A DNA stretch of 64,000 nucleotides. Source: Panulirus ornatus (lineage: Eukaryota; Arthropoda; Malacostraca; Decapoda; Palinuridae). The notes under the pieces are model-generated. The model saw only the letters and a program-made list of their open reading frames with translations, was not told the origin of the DNA and made no database searches. Position 1 is the first letter of the stretch, and each line of letters starts with the position of its first letter. The position numbers and the translations under genes were made by a program. This document shows positions 23,022-34,570 of the stretch, piece after piece. The stretch lies in the NCBI RefSeq assembly GCF_036320965.1, contig NC_092250.1:15975600-16039599 (forward strand), in the 5' to 3' direction.

Positions 23022-23778
23022 TATTGGATTACCGGAACCGAGATAAATTGTTTCTCCCATTTTCATGAAAATGGCTCATATCACCACTTAATCATATAAT
23101 CAACAATAGACCTCTACCTTACAAGGGAGATTGTCTAAATCACCCCTGACCTCCAACGACACCTTAGTGGTCGTTCGTTAACCCAAAGGCAAAGATACGA
23201 CTCAAAGAACAGACATGGGCGCCATCTACACTGGTCACCCCTCCATCGTAAACCGTTTTCTCTGACGCAACGAAAACACGGAATCTGAAGTCCGACTTGC
23301 GTAGACTACGGTAAACACACAAAGCAGTCCCAAATGTGTTTCAATGACTTCAAATATCATTAAATCGCAGTTATGAACGTGGTTTTTTTTTTCCTCTCAT
23401 ATATATATCATTCATCTGCATGCCGGATGTATGAGTGACGCATGAAACACAAAAGAGAATTCCCCACAAGCAATGCACAGAGGAGAATGGGTCATGAGGA
23501 AGGGAGAGAGAGGGAGATGAGCGGCAGGTATTTTCAAGCCCCACAGCCCCGCCCAGCCCCGCCCCGCCCCGGAAAAAGGGGCTGATGTTATAAAGACGGG
23601 GGGGGGATGGCAAGATTTTCGCTAATGTGCCGCTGTTAGTAGCGGTTCGTCTCCCGCCGACCATGACGCGCCAACCATAACAAACCTAGCGCTCTCCGGC
23701 TCTGACCAAATTTAGCAGAACCTATAAGCGTGGGGGGGGTTTTCCCTGGATCCTTCTTCCCCTCACACAGCAGCAGCA

Positions 23779-23780
<2 letters not shown>
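23020..23780. other. Non-repetitive DNA, no gene recognised
   Basis: Mixed composition with a short (CCCCG)n patch near 23550. I see no coding or structural RNA signal. Confidence 0.4.

Positions 23781-23781
<1 letters not shown>

Positions 23782-23835
<54 letters not shown>
23782..23835. repeat. (CT)n microsatellite
   Basis: About 54 bp of CT. Confidence 0.95.
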
Positions 23836-23837
<2 letters not shown>

Positions 23838-24154
23838 GGCGCGTGCCACAACATGATCAGCCAAATCACCACCTCCTCCCGCCCTCCACCTTCCACTCCG
23901 ATCTGCCTTTTGACGACGGGGTGTCTGCAGACGGCAGCGTCCACTCCCATCGGCACTGACAACGCCTTTAATATCAAGGATGGAGAAGTAACATAGGGGG
24001 AGGCGCGTGCCACAGACCGCCGAAATTTGGTATGGCATAATTAAAGAGAGTGGTCAGGTCTGACAAGGGGTTGCCAGATGTCGCCTTGTGGAGGAGGAGC
24101 GGGGTGGGGGGGGGGGAGGCCACACGCGTAATCACTATCAAACCAAAACTTGTC

Positions 24155-24156
<2 letters not shown>

Positions 24157-24218
<62 letters not shown>
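24157..24218. repeat. (TA)n microsatellite
   Basis: TA tract leading directly into the poly-T of the next element. Confidence 0.95.
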
Positions 24219-24235
<17 letters not shown>

Positions 24236-24360
24236 TTCCAAAAGAAGGAACAGAGAAGGGGGCCAGGTGAGGATATTCCCTCAAAGGCGAAGGCCCAGTT
24301 CTCTGTTCTTAACGCTACCTCGCTAACGCGGGAAATGGCGAATAGTTTGAAAGAAAGAAA

Positions 24361-24364
<4 letters not shown>
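24219..24364 (+). mobile_element. GCGGG-core dispersed element, poly-T form
   Basis: Poly-T, CCAAAAGAAGGAACAGAGAA, CCAGGTGAGGATATTCCCTC, CTACCTCGCTAACGCGGGAA, ATGGCGAATAG and a GAAAGAAAG tail into TA. It matches the right part of the fuller copy at 44058. Confidence 0.7.

Positions 24365-24427
<63 letters not shown>
24363..24427. repeat. (TA)n microsatellite
   Basis: TA tract continuing from the GAAAGAAA tail of the element. Confidence 0.95.
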
Positions 24428-24428
<1 letters not shown>

Positions 24429-24429
24429 C

Positions 24430-24885
24430 CCTAACTGTGGCACTTAGGATGACACACACACTCTCGACTTCCATTATAAAGAAACAACGCAGGGTTTTAA
24501 TTCCATTTGCGACATAGAGATGAAATTCGCCTCTTAAAATGCACGCAACGTAGCGGAGAATCATATTCAAAACGAGAGAGACTCAGTTTCCCCAGGGCAT
24601 TTTGAGTGATTAGATCTCCCTTAACCACTCTTTTGATCTTAAAAAAACCCTTTCATGAACCTCACTTCACTGAGATGCAACCTCACACTTATTGGATCTC
24701 GTGGATCTTCTATTTTCGCATCAAATCCCTCAGCTCCATTTCAGCACTCCTTACCAATCCATCCACTTTCCACTCTGTACTTTCCCCATCTCCACTCCTC
24801 TGTAACTCTCTCTCTCTCTCTCCTCTCCCGTTTTCTCTCCCTACCAACTTACCCCAGAGCATTTCCCCGGTTGTAATCTGACCGG
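24430..24885. other. Non-repetitive DNA, no gene recognised
   Basis: Two overlapping plus-strand frames of 73-91 codons (24606-24881) are Ser/Leu/Pro-rich without a recognisable domain. Confidence 0.35.
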
Positions 24886-25205
24886 AATGCGTTTTTCATT
24901 CATACTTTCCTGTAAAATTCCCACATCAGTATACTACCTCATTATTAAATGTTGGTCTTTCATTGGAATTTCCTGTCGGCTCACGTGTCGAAGGGAATGG
25001 TAGGTGGGGAGGGAGGAGCCTTCTGTTGTATGTCCTATCTCCATCTATAGTGGTGGGTGGGGGAGGAGCCTTCTGTTGTATGTCCTGTCTCCATCTATAG
25101 TGGTGGGTGGGGAGAGGAGCCTTCTACTGTACTGTCCTGTCTCCATCAATATTGGTGGGTAGGGGAAGGAGCCCTCTACTTTACTATCCTCTCTCTCCAT
25201 CTACA
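24885..25205 (+). mobile_element. Dispersed element with 'TCTCCATCTAT' internal repeats, copy 2
   Basis: Same order as copy 1: TTTCCTGTAAAATTCCCAC, CGGCTCACGTGTCGAAGGG, then four units containing GAGCCTTCTGTTGTATGTCC and TCTCCATCTATAGTGGTGGG. Confidence 0.5.
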
Positions 25206-25589
25206 CACATAAGCAATAATGCAAGTCAACACTTATTGTCCCCAGGCAGATGCCTTCTTCACGGACCATCACGTCCCCTTCCATCTATCCCTCCAATGGG
25301 CTACTGTCCTCCCACACTTCCCTCCACCTCCCACACACACACACACACACACATGGTGATGACGACCCTCTCCACACTTGCCTGCACACGCACTTCCCAT
25401 ATGCCACAAATCTATCGTGTGAGGCATGCCAGACTTTAATGTGTGAGATGCTAAGTGCCCCCCAGCTGCCAAACTGGGAGTGTGGGTGGGAGGGGAGGAT
25501 GTGTGTGTGGATAGACAGGAGGAGAGGAGGGGGTGGGGGTAGGGGGGGTTGTTCTGATGGAAGGAAGGGAGGGAGGGAATGTTAAGAGG

Positions 25590-25640
25590 GAGGGGAGGGG
25601 AGAAGGGGGGGAGGAGGAGGAGGAGGAGGAGGAGGAGGAG
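25590..25640. repeat. (GGA)n/(GGGA)n purine tract
   Basis: GGGA passing into about eleven GGA units. Confidence 0.9.
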
Positions 25641-25745
25641 GGGGCGTCAGTTGTACAGTTTTGACTTGCGAAGCTGGTGAAGGGCGTTGTGAGATGATGA
25701 TAACAAGGTGTTGTGATGAAGGAAGGAGGGAAAGAAGGAATGAGT

Positions 25746-25748
<3 letters not shown>

Positions 25749-25815
<67 letters not shown>
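25749..25815. repeat. (AG)n microsatellite
   Basis: About 66 bp of AG. Confidence 0.95.
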
Positions 25816-25818
<3 letters not shown>

Positions 25819-25896
25819 GGTGGAAAGTTTAAATAGCTGTATGACAGCACCGCAAATTCAAGAGATGGGGGCCCCAAGTGAGCGAAACCTGTACAG

Positions 25897-25897
<1 letters not shown>

Positions 25898-25930
<33 letters not shown>
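25898..25930. repeat. (AC)n microsatellite
   Basis: Short AC tract. Confidence 0.95.
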
Positions 25931-25932
<2 letters not shown>

Positions 25933-25934
25933 GT

Positions 25935-26035
25935 ATTCCCTTATACCTAATCGCCGTTTCCGGCGTTAGCCCAGTAGCGCCCCGAACTGACGACTTCTGT
26001 TCCATCTTTTGGAAACTGAACTACAAGAAGGGAAA
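25935..26035 (+). mobile_element. Diverged GCGGG-core element
   Basis: ATCGCCGTTTCCGGCGTTAG and AGTAGCGCC correspond to the CGCCATTTCCCGCGTTAGCG core seen elsewhere (reverse complement), with several changes; the TCTTTTGG end also fits the CCAAAAGA of the fuller copies. Confidence 0.45.
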
Positions 26036-26098
26036 GGCTGTCCAGCTTCCCACCTACCCCAGACCACTTCGTGACCGACCCGACCATCCCCCTCCAGC

Positions 26099-26100
<2 letters not shown>

Positions 26101-26150
<50 letters not shown>
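26101..26150. repeat. (AG)n microsatellite
   Basis: About 50 bp of AG. Confidence 0.95.
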
Positions 26151-26152
<2 letters not shown>

Positions 26153-26719
26153 AAACAAACAAAAAATATATATACATCCCGCTTCACACTTCACGTATCT
26201 GTACTTGCAGACCCCCCAACCCCCACAACCCCAACCCCCTCGCCCTTCCCCTCTCTCCACTCCTCCCCCCTCCTCCTCCGTCTTCCTCCTTCCTTCCCAC
26301 AACAAACACGACGCCGGCCAAACAAATACACACGGAAATATCCCAGGGAACACTAGGCAGCCGCCCATCCCTCCTCCTCCGCCTTAAACCCCAAGTCCCG
26401 AACACTATCACACCCCCCACCCTCCCCCTCCCCCACCCTACACACACATGGCCGCTACCACACGTACACCCATTGGAAACTCGGACTCACGAGGCATGTA
26501 CGAGTCACTCATTCCCCTCACCCCTCGCCTACGATCTTAGACCCGACCCCACCCTCCCACTCAGCCACCTCGCCAGTACAACGAAAAACGACTCCAACAT
26601 GTCTATAAGACAGCATCTCGACGGCGCGCGTGCGCACGAAGGTGGGGGAAAACACAATAGGAGTGAACACCGTTTTTTATTCTTTTTTTGTATAATGTGA
26701 TCTTCTGGATGACAGGAAA

Positions 26720-27055
26720 CAATGTGATGAGGATGACAACAGAAGACGGGCCTGAGGATGATCAAGAGAAAACGGCCACAGGATAACGACAGAAAACGTG
26801 TTCAGGATCACAGAAAACGTGCTCAGGATAACAACAGAAGACGTCCACAGGATAACACTAGAAAACGTGTTCAAGATCACAGAAAACGTGCTCTGGATAA
26901 CAACAGAAGACGTGCTCTGGACAACAGAAAACGTACTCTGGATAACACTAGAAAACGTGTTCAGGATCACAGAAAACGTGCTCAAGGATAACAAGAGAAA
27001 ACGTGTTCAGGGTCACAGAAAACGTGCTCACGACAACAACAGAAGACGAGCTCAG
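26720..27055. repeat. 'GAAAACGTG' tandem repeat, mixed unit length
   Basis: Units of the types TCACAGAAAACGTGCTCAGG, ATAACACTAGAAAACGTG and ATAACAACAGAAGACG recur over 330 bp. Open frames rich in Arg/Lys or Asn/Val are array artefacts. Confidence 0.85.
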
Positions 27056-27059
27056 GGAT

Positions 27060-27505
27060 GTACCCCATGTGAGGCGAATATGACACAAGCATCACTTACG
27101 CCAATACATAAATATCAAAATGCTCACTTCACTGGAGATACAGAATATCATATTGTCCCATTACAGTTCATCCGGGATGAAGAGTTCATTCATAGCAATG
27201 TGATCTGAGGTCAACCATCAAGTTTCCTTACCAATAAACGACCCCTTGTCTACCACCTAACGACCTTTTCAATTAAGAGGGGACATTACCCTTTGTTAAG
27301 GACCAAGGAACTGATCATCACAGGAAATGACCAGAAATGGCCAAAGTATTGAAAAAATTGCCATCATAACCTTTGATATGTTGGGGGGGGGGGGGGGGGG
27401 GGTTTTTTTTTTAAACAACGCAATCTACATCATTGTATGGGGAAGCCTGTTTTCCCTATATAAGCCCTTATTACAATACCCTAAAGCTGTTGGGTGGAGA
27501 AATCG
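27060..27505. other. Non-repetitive DNA, no gene recognised
   Basis: AT-rich, with a poly-G/poly-T junction near 27384-27412. No gene signal. Confidence 0.4.
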
Positions 27506-27506
27506 A

Positions 27507-27712
27507 CCAGCAGAAGAAATCGACCAGCCGAAAAAAATCGACCAGCCGAAAAAAATCGACCAGCCGAAGAAAATCGACCAGCCGAAGAAAATCGACCAGC
27601 CGAAGAAAATCGACCAGCCGAAGAAAATCGACCAGCCGAAAAAAATCGACCAGCCGAAAAAAATCGACCAGCCGAAGAAAATCGACCAGCCGAAGAAAAT
27701 CGACCAGCAGAA
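27507..27712. repeat. 18-bp minisatellite, about twelve copies
   Basis: The unit is ATCGACCAGCCGAAGAAA with an AAAAAA variant. Its length is divisible by 3, so a plus-strand IDQPKK hexapeptide frame stays open; there is no other sign of a gene. Confidence 0.95.
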
Positions 27713-27779
27713 GTACCTCAAGGTCCTGAAATCCATGTTATACACGACAGCGTCCCAGACGTTGAGGAGGAAGATGGGT

Positions 27780-28195
27780 AAATGAGATGGTACAGCGGGA
27801 GGATAATGGGGGAATAAGAGTGGAAGAAGAGAGGCAAGGTAGTGGGCAAGACACGACCATGTGAAAAAGACAAGACAAAATAAAAACAACGAGTGAAGTA
27901 CCCTTATGGAATATCTAGAAACAATTTCAAAAAATACAAAGCCAAAATCTGTATGAGGTCTCACAACCGATGATGGGGAGTTGTGAAGCAAGGTTATAAA
28001 CCTTTATGACAAGTGGTATAACTCAAGGGGGAAAAAATATGTCACGGCCGGAGTTTTACGAGTCTTGCCCTAAGGAACCGATCATTCTGACGTAGTGGTG
28101 GTGATGGTGGACACAATCGTAGACACTTTCATGGCTGGAGGACATATTCTCTTATAAGTGGTTCGTTTGGTTCCCAGATTATATATAACATGTTT
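27780..28195. other. Non-repetitive DNA, no gene recognised
   Basis: AT-rich unique sequence without coding signal. Confidence 0.4.
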
Positions 28196-28470
28196 CTATG
28201 TGGTACGACGGACGGGCGACGGACAGATGTCAGACGGACGGGCGACGGACAGATGTCGGACGGGCCGACGACGGACAGATGTCGGACGGACGGGCGTCAG
28301 ACGAAAGACGGACGGACGTCAGACGGAAGACGGACGGACGTCAGACGGAAGACGGACGGACGGCAGACGGAAGACGGACGGACGTCAGACGGAAGACGGA
28401 CGGACGTCAGACGGAAGACGGACGGGCGTCGGACGGATGCCGGAGGGACGTTGGACGGATGCCTGACGTA
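28196..28470. repeat. 'GACGGACG' minisatellite, 22-bp dominant unit
   Basis: The dominant unit is GACGGACGTCAGACGGAA plus GACG. The left part instead uses GGACAGATGTCGGACGG, so two unit types are joined. Confidence 0.85.
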
Positions 28471-28836
28471 AGACGATATGGAAAGACGGGGACAGAGCGA
28501 GAGATCCCCCGGGGCGTCGTGTACCGGGGAACGCTGGCGACGCGCAGATGACCAGAAGGAGCAACGGAGGGGCGTGTTGGGTTGCATGAGAGAAACGAAG
28601 CTAAAGAAAGAGTCGAGGACATTCAAAAGAGCGGGGACAGAGCCGCGAGAGACAGAGCCGTGAGAGACAGAGCCGTGAGAGCAGCCCCTTATACAGTGCA
28701 GTATACGCGACGGGCGAACGGAAATACGTCAAGTACGACGCGAAAGTGTTGTGAGCGATGACCAGCACACGACTTACGACAGAGTTGGGAGATCGCAAAA
28801 TTGAAATATTATGGAGGGTTGAGATGACCACTACCC

Positions 28837-28952
28837 CCCCCCCCCCATATTATGGGAATGAGATGACCATGGGGATGAGATGACCACACCCTCCCCATAT
28901 TATGGGAATGAGATGACCATGGGGATGGGATGACCACACCCCCCCCCCAAAA
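28837..28952. repeat. About 53-bp repeat, two copies
   Basis: CCATATTATGGGAATGAGAT and GACCATGGGGATGAGATGAC occur twice. Confidence 0.75.
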
Positions 28953-29002
28953 AAAAAAGGAGTAGGATAGCACTTCCTTCTCAGCAGCGCACAGATATCA
29001 AA

Positions 29003-29022
29003 CTACACACACACACACACAC

Positions 29023-29060
<38 letters not shown>
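29003..29060. repeat. (AC)n microsatellite
   Basis: AC tract with one GCAC break. Confidence 0.95.
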
Positions 29061-29063
<3 letters not shown>

Positions 29064-29079
29064 AACACAGAGAGAGAGA

Positions 29080-30140
29080 GAGGAGTCGATCCCGTCCCTT
29101 TCTTTTTTTTTTTTTTTACAGTCGGCGTCATGGAGCAGGAACCGCAGGGAAAATGGGGGTCCTAGAGTAATACTAGGAGCCCCATCTAGAAGGGGGAGCG
29201 GGGGCAGAGGGATCCTAGGGTAATTATAATACTAATCATATAGGCCAATCAACACTCTTGCTAATGACTAAGGTAATAATGATAATAATAATTATACACA
29301 GGTCAAATCAACAGACTTGGTCATGAAACACAGAAGCTATTACCATCTTAACACCAAAATCAGGCGTCCTAGCCCAGGACTTCTGTCTGTGTCTGTCTGT
29401 GTCTGTCTGTCTGTCTGTTACCCCCTACCGTACTACGCGCAAGTTCAAAAATGTTCTTTAAGGTAACTTCGCTTCTTTCTTTTCTTGCATGTCCGAGGCT
29501 CCAGTCACACCCAATAGCTCTCATCGAAACCCCAGAGTTTAAATGAATCAAAAAAGAAAAAGAAATAAAGAGGTAAAAAAGGGGAAACAGAGAGCTAGAG
29601 AGGGAAACTTATCTAAAAGTCTTGGACGAAGATGTATGGGAAGGCACGAAGGAAGGGGGGGTGGGTGGGGTTTGTTTTCAATCGCTAAAGCCCAGCAGTG
29701 TGAGGAAAGAAACAAAAGTCACAACGGCCTATGCTTGAGCAGCCACCGGCCATCCAGTAACCATACTGACTCGCTACACAATCAATGTCCAGCGGGAAGC
29801 TGACGCCAATAGCGACACAGGGTTCGAAGCATTTGCAAATGAATGAATACGTACAGATTCGAAGCACCTACAAATGAATACTTTCCCACAAATGAGACGC
29901 TTCGGTATCATAACCCTACTGGCGGTGTATCAAATGAGCCCAACTGATCACAAAGTAACATGGATCAGATCAGGAATCAGCAAAGTTACGAAGAGTGTGA
30001 GATACGTGAGTGTCATTTTCCACTGTCGATATATCGCAAAGCAGAACATTTCCCCTAAATATATGACAGAACAACTCGAACTAGGAATATAGTTGCCAAT
30101 GCCAAGACAGAAGGCAGGGCACGACTGTTGAACGATCGCA
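29080..30140. other. Non-repetitive DNA downstream of the 30.7-kb micropeptide exon
   Basis: No array and no recognised gene. A (GTCT)n tract sits near 29383-29417. On the minus strand this region follows the 30679-30780 exon, so later exons or the 3' end could lie here; I could not identify any. Confidence 0.3.
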
Positions 30141-30143
30141 AGA

Positions 30144-30357
30144 CACACACACACACACACGTCTTGATACGTCTAGCCGAATGACGGCACGACACGACGC
30201 GACACGACACAAGTTTGAACCAACCAGCAACCGAGGTCTCATCCAATCCGCTCACAGCGCGGGCCCCGGCAGCCGTATCCAAACGCTTCGGGTACACCTG
30301 GTGACTTTAGAACCATGCTACTAGTATAGTACACACACACACACACACACACACACA
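30144..30357. repeat. Two (AC)n tracts
   Basis: AC at about 30144-30160 and 30331-30357. Confidence 0.9.
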
Positions 30358-30678
30358 TGCCTTCAGCAGTCAAATATACAAGACACATCTCCAACAACCA
30401 AGAGGGTCCTTTACGAATCGTGTGGGGGACGACTTAGCTAACACACCAACTACCCTTGGAGACCCATTGGCGAACAAATGGCACTCAAGAATGTCTCGCG
30501 GGTGTGTGGGGTGTGGGAAAATAATGGAGGTAAGGAACACATAAGGAACTAGTGAGGTTCAGTATGCCACTCACAGAGGGTGCTGGCGCAACGCCTCGTT
30601 CAGGGGGACGAAAAAAATGGTGTCGCTGACCAAAGAGGAGGCGGCACAGACGGGAGGGAGTTGTCGTCACCTACCTTA

Positions 30679-30780
30679 CTAGAACACGACGTGCCACAAT
30701 ATGTACATGACGAGGAGCAGAGCGAAGATGACCAAGTAGTTGTTGGCCATGGCTCGCTGCTCCGTCCCCTGGGCCAGCAT
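30679..30780 (-). CDS. 33-residue single-span membrane micropeptide, sarcolamban/phospholamban-like (paralogue A)
   Basis: Seen: a complete frame from ATG (30780-30778) to TAG (30681-30679), 33 codons. The N-terminus reads MLAQGTEQRAMAN and is polar. Residues 14-29 are NYLVIFALLLVMYILW, followed by His-Val-Val-Phe: one hydrophobic helix ending at the C-terminus. The start has A at -3. On the minus strand the ORF is preceded by a pyrimidine-rich acceptor (CTCCCCCTTCAG, exon from 30787), and four bases after the stop comes a donor, AAG/GTAGGTG (exon end 30675). The paralogue at 46127-46228 has the same length and matches at 14 of 33 positions without gaps. Known of the family: SERCA pump regulators such as phospholamban, sarcolipin and insect sarcolamban are tiny single-span peptides of the muscle sarcoplasmic reticulum, with an Asn-aromatic pair at the membrane entry. 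Inferred: this peptide has a similar role; Asn14-Tyr15 would be that pair. Start choice rests on both paralogues sharing MLxxGxE. It could be another kind of small membrane peptide. The helix is clear; function is not proven. Confidence 0.6.
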   Translation of the reverse strand: MLAQGTEQRAMANNYLVIFALLLVMYILWHVVF

Positions 30781-30809
30781 CCTGAACCTGAAGGGGGAGT
30801 GAGGAGGCG

Positions 30810-30845
30810 CTGCTCGAGGAGGAGGAGGAGGAGGAGGAGAGGAGG
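30810..30845. repeat. (GGA)n tract in the inferred intron upstream of the micropeptide acceptor
   Basis: GAGGAGGAGG on plus means a CCT-rich stretch on minus, extending the pyrimidine tract 5' of the acceptor at 30788. Confidence 0.8.
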
Positions 30846-31282
30846 GGTCAATGGTTCGGTGAGACGCCGCCGGGGGAAGGTCGTGGCTACCTCGCGGACG
30901 CTGACGGAGGAGGAGGAGGCGGCAATACTGCTGCTGGAGGAGGAGGGCGGACGAAGGCGAGGGAGGTGGGGCAACTACTGGATGAAAACGGGGCGGCGGC
31001 AGCTCGTGCCTTGGTGTCGTGGGTCAGGGGTGTGAGGGGCTGGCACTGGCGGTGGGGCAAGGGGGGCCCACTGGTGGGGCGCACATGGTGTGGGGGGGGG
31101 GGGGGGGGGAGATGGAGGAGGAGGGGCGGAAAGCAACCGACAAGAGTGACCGAGGAAGAGGAGGAGGAGGAAGAAGAGGGAGGAGGGGGTCCGTTCGGCA
31201 AGCAGACACCCTCCACCTGGACCATATGGGTGGGTGGGTAAGGGGTGGCATGGGAGACATGGTTGTATGGGGTGGAGGGGGA

Positions 31283-31287
<5 letters not shown>

Positions 31288-31346
<59 letters not shown>
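31288..31346. repeat. (AC)n microsatellite
   Basis: About 58 bp of AC. Confidence 0.95.
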
Positions 31347-31350
<4 letters not shown>

Positions 31351-31980
31351 AACACACATACACACACACACATATGGAGATTTCGGGAAAACCTCAATAC
31401 GCCTTAAGCACCATCACCATCAAGCACATCCAAGCACACAAGTGGCCCTCATCTCACACACACACACAGACACACACACACACAGATGCTACCGGGTGGT
31501 GCTGGTGGTGGGGAGTGAGGGAGAGTCAACTATTTCTGGTGTTCAATCTTGGGCTCTTATGTAAATACATACCGCTGGAAGATGTCAGCTCTGCCAGCCA
31601 TCAAAACTGCCAGCGCCCCTGACCACGCAGGCACAACGCTACATCAACGGGGGCCAATGTACACAATACGGATGGGAGGTAAACACGCGCGCGGGGGAGC
31701 TTCGACAGCTTCTCCTCCTCCTCCTCCTCCCCATTACTGATGCCTTGTGGGAGGGGGAGGATGAATATGGAGACACGTCAGACGTGAACATCTCAAAAGG
31801 TCTGAATGTCAGATACTGAACACACAAAAATCATGCTCTCGAGCCCCGCGCGCAGCGCACCGACGCCCACGTAGAAGAATGACGGTAATATAAGCCAATC
31901 TGTCCACACCCCGTCTTCTATACCTGTAACAAATGATGTGGAGGGGGGGGGGGGGGACAAAAGAGATCTTCGTTCAGTTC

Positions 31981-31982
<2 letters not shown>

Positions 31983-32043
<61 letters not shown>
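31983..32043. repeat. (GT)n microsatellite
   Basis: About 60 bp of GT. Confidence 0.95.
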
Positions 32044-32045
<2 letters not shown>

Positions 32046-32136
32046 TCAGAGGTCGCTTTGTAGTTCTGGGTAAAATCTAATGTCATATCGGGAATGCATG
32101 GCATGTAAATAGTCAGTTAAAACTACACACACGTAT

Positions 32137-32140
32137 ATAT

Positions 32141-32206
<66 letters not shown>

Positions 32207-32210
32207 CACA
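32137..32210. repeat. (AC)n then (TA)n compound microsatellite
   Basis: About 54 bp of AC and a short TA run; complementary to the GT tract 100 bp upstream. Confidence 0.9.
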
Positions 32211-32214
32211 TAAA

Positions 32215-32690
32215 CAAAAGAGACATATATATATACATACAGACGACTTTCTCTTCCAATCGTCCCCTAACAGGAAACAACTGACATGTCAAGAGGAAGT
32301 AACCACTCACTCACACTTTAATTTACAAACATCGCTTGAAACATAAAATCAACGAGGCAGCATTCGCCCCATTAAGGGCCAACCAGGAAAGGCCGTGTTT
32401 TTCATGATTTTAAGTCAACATTTAACCAATTTCCAACACAAAATTCTATCCTATGAGGTTTTCGCAAGACCCCCCCAGTACTGCATTTTCCACTTCCAAC
32501 AATAAACGTTAAATCATGCAGTCATACACGAAGTATGTGCTTATATATACATTAGTCGTATCCTTATACATACACGGTGAAGATCAAAACATACTTGCCA
32601 CACCCTGGATCTAACGTAGAAACGGAAGCTCATTAACGATCAAGTCATAAGTGTTCTGAATGAATTTTAATGGATTCACTTTTTTACATA
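32215..32690. other. Non-repetitive DNA, no gene recognised
   Basis: AT-rich sequence inside the inferred intron. Confidence 0.4.
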
Positions 32691-32691
32691 C

Positions 32692-32802
<111 letters not shown>

Positions 32803-32804
32803 AC

Positions 32805-33860
32805 GGACATCACTCAGGAATAACTCAAATGCTCCCAAACACGACATGTCAACCTAACTTGCCATATACAAGCAGCACTAACCCCCTTCTTCATTCGCCA
32901 TTTCAGTGGGTTTAATCTTACGTTTTTAACTCTCTCGTCTGTTGTGGTAACTGAGCCGAGAGGGAGATTCCGCAACACACTCCTCTCCTGAGTGAGTACA
33001 GAGGTGACAGACCTGAGGGCGAGCTGTTGCAAGCAGTGCAGGATTAAGCATGGTGGGTTGAGGAAAGGTGAGGTGATTTGGGCATGTTTCCCGAGCCACT
33101 GGTGAAGGTGCTGGTGCCACCAGACATTTATGTATTGGTTGGTGAATGGCTGCATGCAGCCGGTGTGGGGGATGAGGCGCGGTGAGGCAGGTGTTCCGCA
33201 GATGAGTCGTCGCATTGGATGCCAGGTCTCGTGGACCTTCTACAGGAGAGACATGCAGCTGCCAAGGTCTCGAGGTAAGTGAGCGGTGAGTTAGGTCCCG
33301 TGGTTGAGGCTGCTGCAGGAGACGGGCGCTGACGATGTCCTATGAGGATCCTGCCGTTGAAAAAGTGTGGGAGGCGCGGCATCAGAGTCCTTTCCACACA
33401 CTGAAGGACCAGGAGTCACATGATGGACGTTTCCTGGCGTAGGGTGTCTCAGCGTCCGAAAGCCCCCTGGACTGCTAGACAGACTGCTTCACTTGACCCC
33501 TACCGCGGCTGCAGCACGGGTGTTTTTTATCTATGAGCCTGTCGGTGGTCGACCACGCCCACAGTGTTAATGGTATGAGCACAGCAGCACAGGACCGTGG
33601 ACGATGGTCCCCCTTGGGGTAACAAGGAGACGCCAAGTACGGAAACGCGTCGCTCACTTCACGGCCAGCGGCAGGCCCAGGCGTCGCTGACAAGGACCCG
33701 TGGGAGTATATGACGTGACCATGACTCATGAGGTCCCCAGTGGCGTCCAGACGAGGAGCTCTGCAGCGACGGAGGCGCCAGGGAGGAACGCTACAGTTCC
33801 TCACCGATGAAGACATCACTGATGACCACTTTAGGAGCACGACGAGTCGACCCTTGAGCA
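32805..33860. other. Non-repetitive DNA, no gene recognised
   Basis: The minus strand carries overlapping frames of 133, 89 and 128 codons (32814-33861) in different phases, with no domain I recognise. On plus, CTTCTACAG near 33237-33245 and GAGGTAAGTGAG near 33273 look like an acceptor and donor around a 29-base stretch, but nothing else supports an exon. Confidence 0.3.
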
Positions 33861-34570
33861 CGAGTGTTCTTGAAGGTTAGGGATCCGAGAGGCCCAAGGT
33901 TACGGCAATACCCCAAGGGTCAGACCGTCGTGCACGAGGATGGCGGCATCGCCGTCCAACGGCACCGTCCTGGAGGATGGGTCAATAAGAAGATATCCAA
34001 CCCAATGGATGGATCGGGTCATCCGAAGAACCTTAGGCCAAAACACGACCTCCCAAAATATATACCTCCCCGTCCACACTGGTCTGCTCAGAGACCCCAT
34101 GCACTCCCATAAACCGAAGCATCCGGAGATCTTTTCATGATGTAATTGCATGGGGGGGGGTGAGGGAGGAGGAGGAGGAATAACCAACTGTCTGGTCGGT
34201 CGTCCCCTTCCCCCCCTCATCAATGAAATCTGTTGCTTCGTATCTCATTCGGCAGGTCATCATGATATGCCTTCTTGTGCCGGCTGCATCGTATCAAAAG
34301 CAGACGCGCTTGGCGATTGCTCCGTCAGCTGTCGTAAACAAACCGCAGTCACTCAAGTCTTGGCTAATGTGTGCCCCCTCAACCTCCCAACCCCCCACAC
34401 ACCCAACCCCAGTGATTGGGGCAGGGGAGGAGAAGGAGGGGGGGAGAGCCCACTTAACTAGCTCGCTGGGGTGACGCAATATTCTGCCTCGCTTGACCGA
34501 AACCGCTGTATTACACCTCGTTCCCTCCGGATTCCAAGGTCCAGTGTCGGGGACACGTGGTCTAACCCCG
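33860..34570. other. Non-repetitive DNA, no gene recognised
   Basis: Mixed composition, short overlapping frames only. Confidence 0.35.

Noticed and set aside
27327..27785. Possible IDQPKK-repeat protein
   Set aside because: The 18-bp unit alone explains the frame; two other plus-strand phases are open over the same array, and the flanking residues match nothing known.
28190..28551. Tandem array at first sight like a spacer-repeat (CRISPR-type) array
   Set aside because: Units are contiguous with no unique spacers, and the genome is eukaryotic.
33237..33285. Plus-strand acceptor-like CTTCTACAG and donor-like GAGGTAAGTGAG
   Set aside because: The enclosed 29 bases have no coding support and isolated splice-like words are frequent by chance.
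32814..33861. Overlapping minus-strand frames of 89-133 codons
   Set aside because: They lie in different phases, overlap each other, and show no recognisable domain, retroelement motif or conserved spacing.
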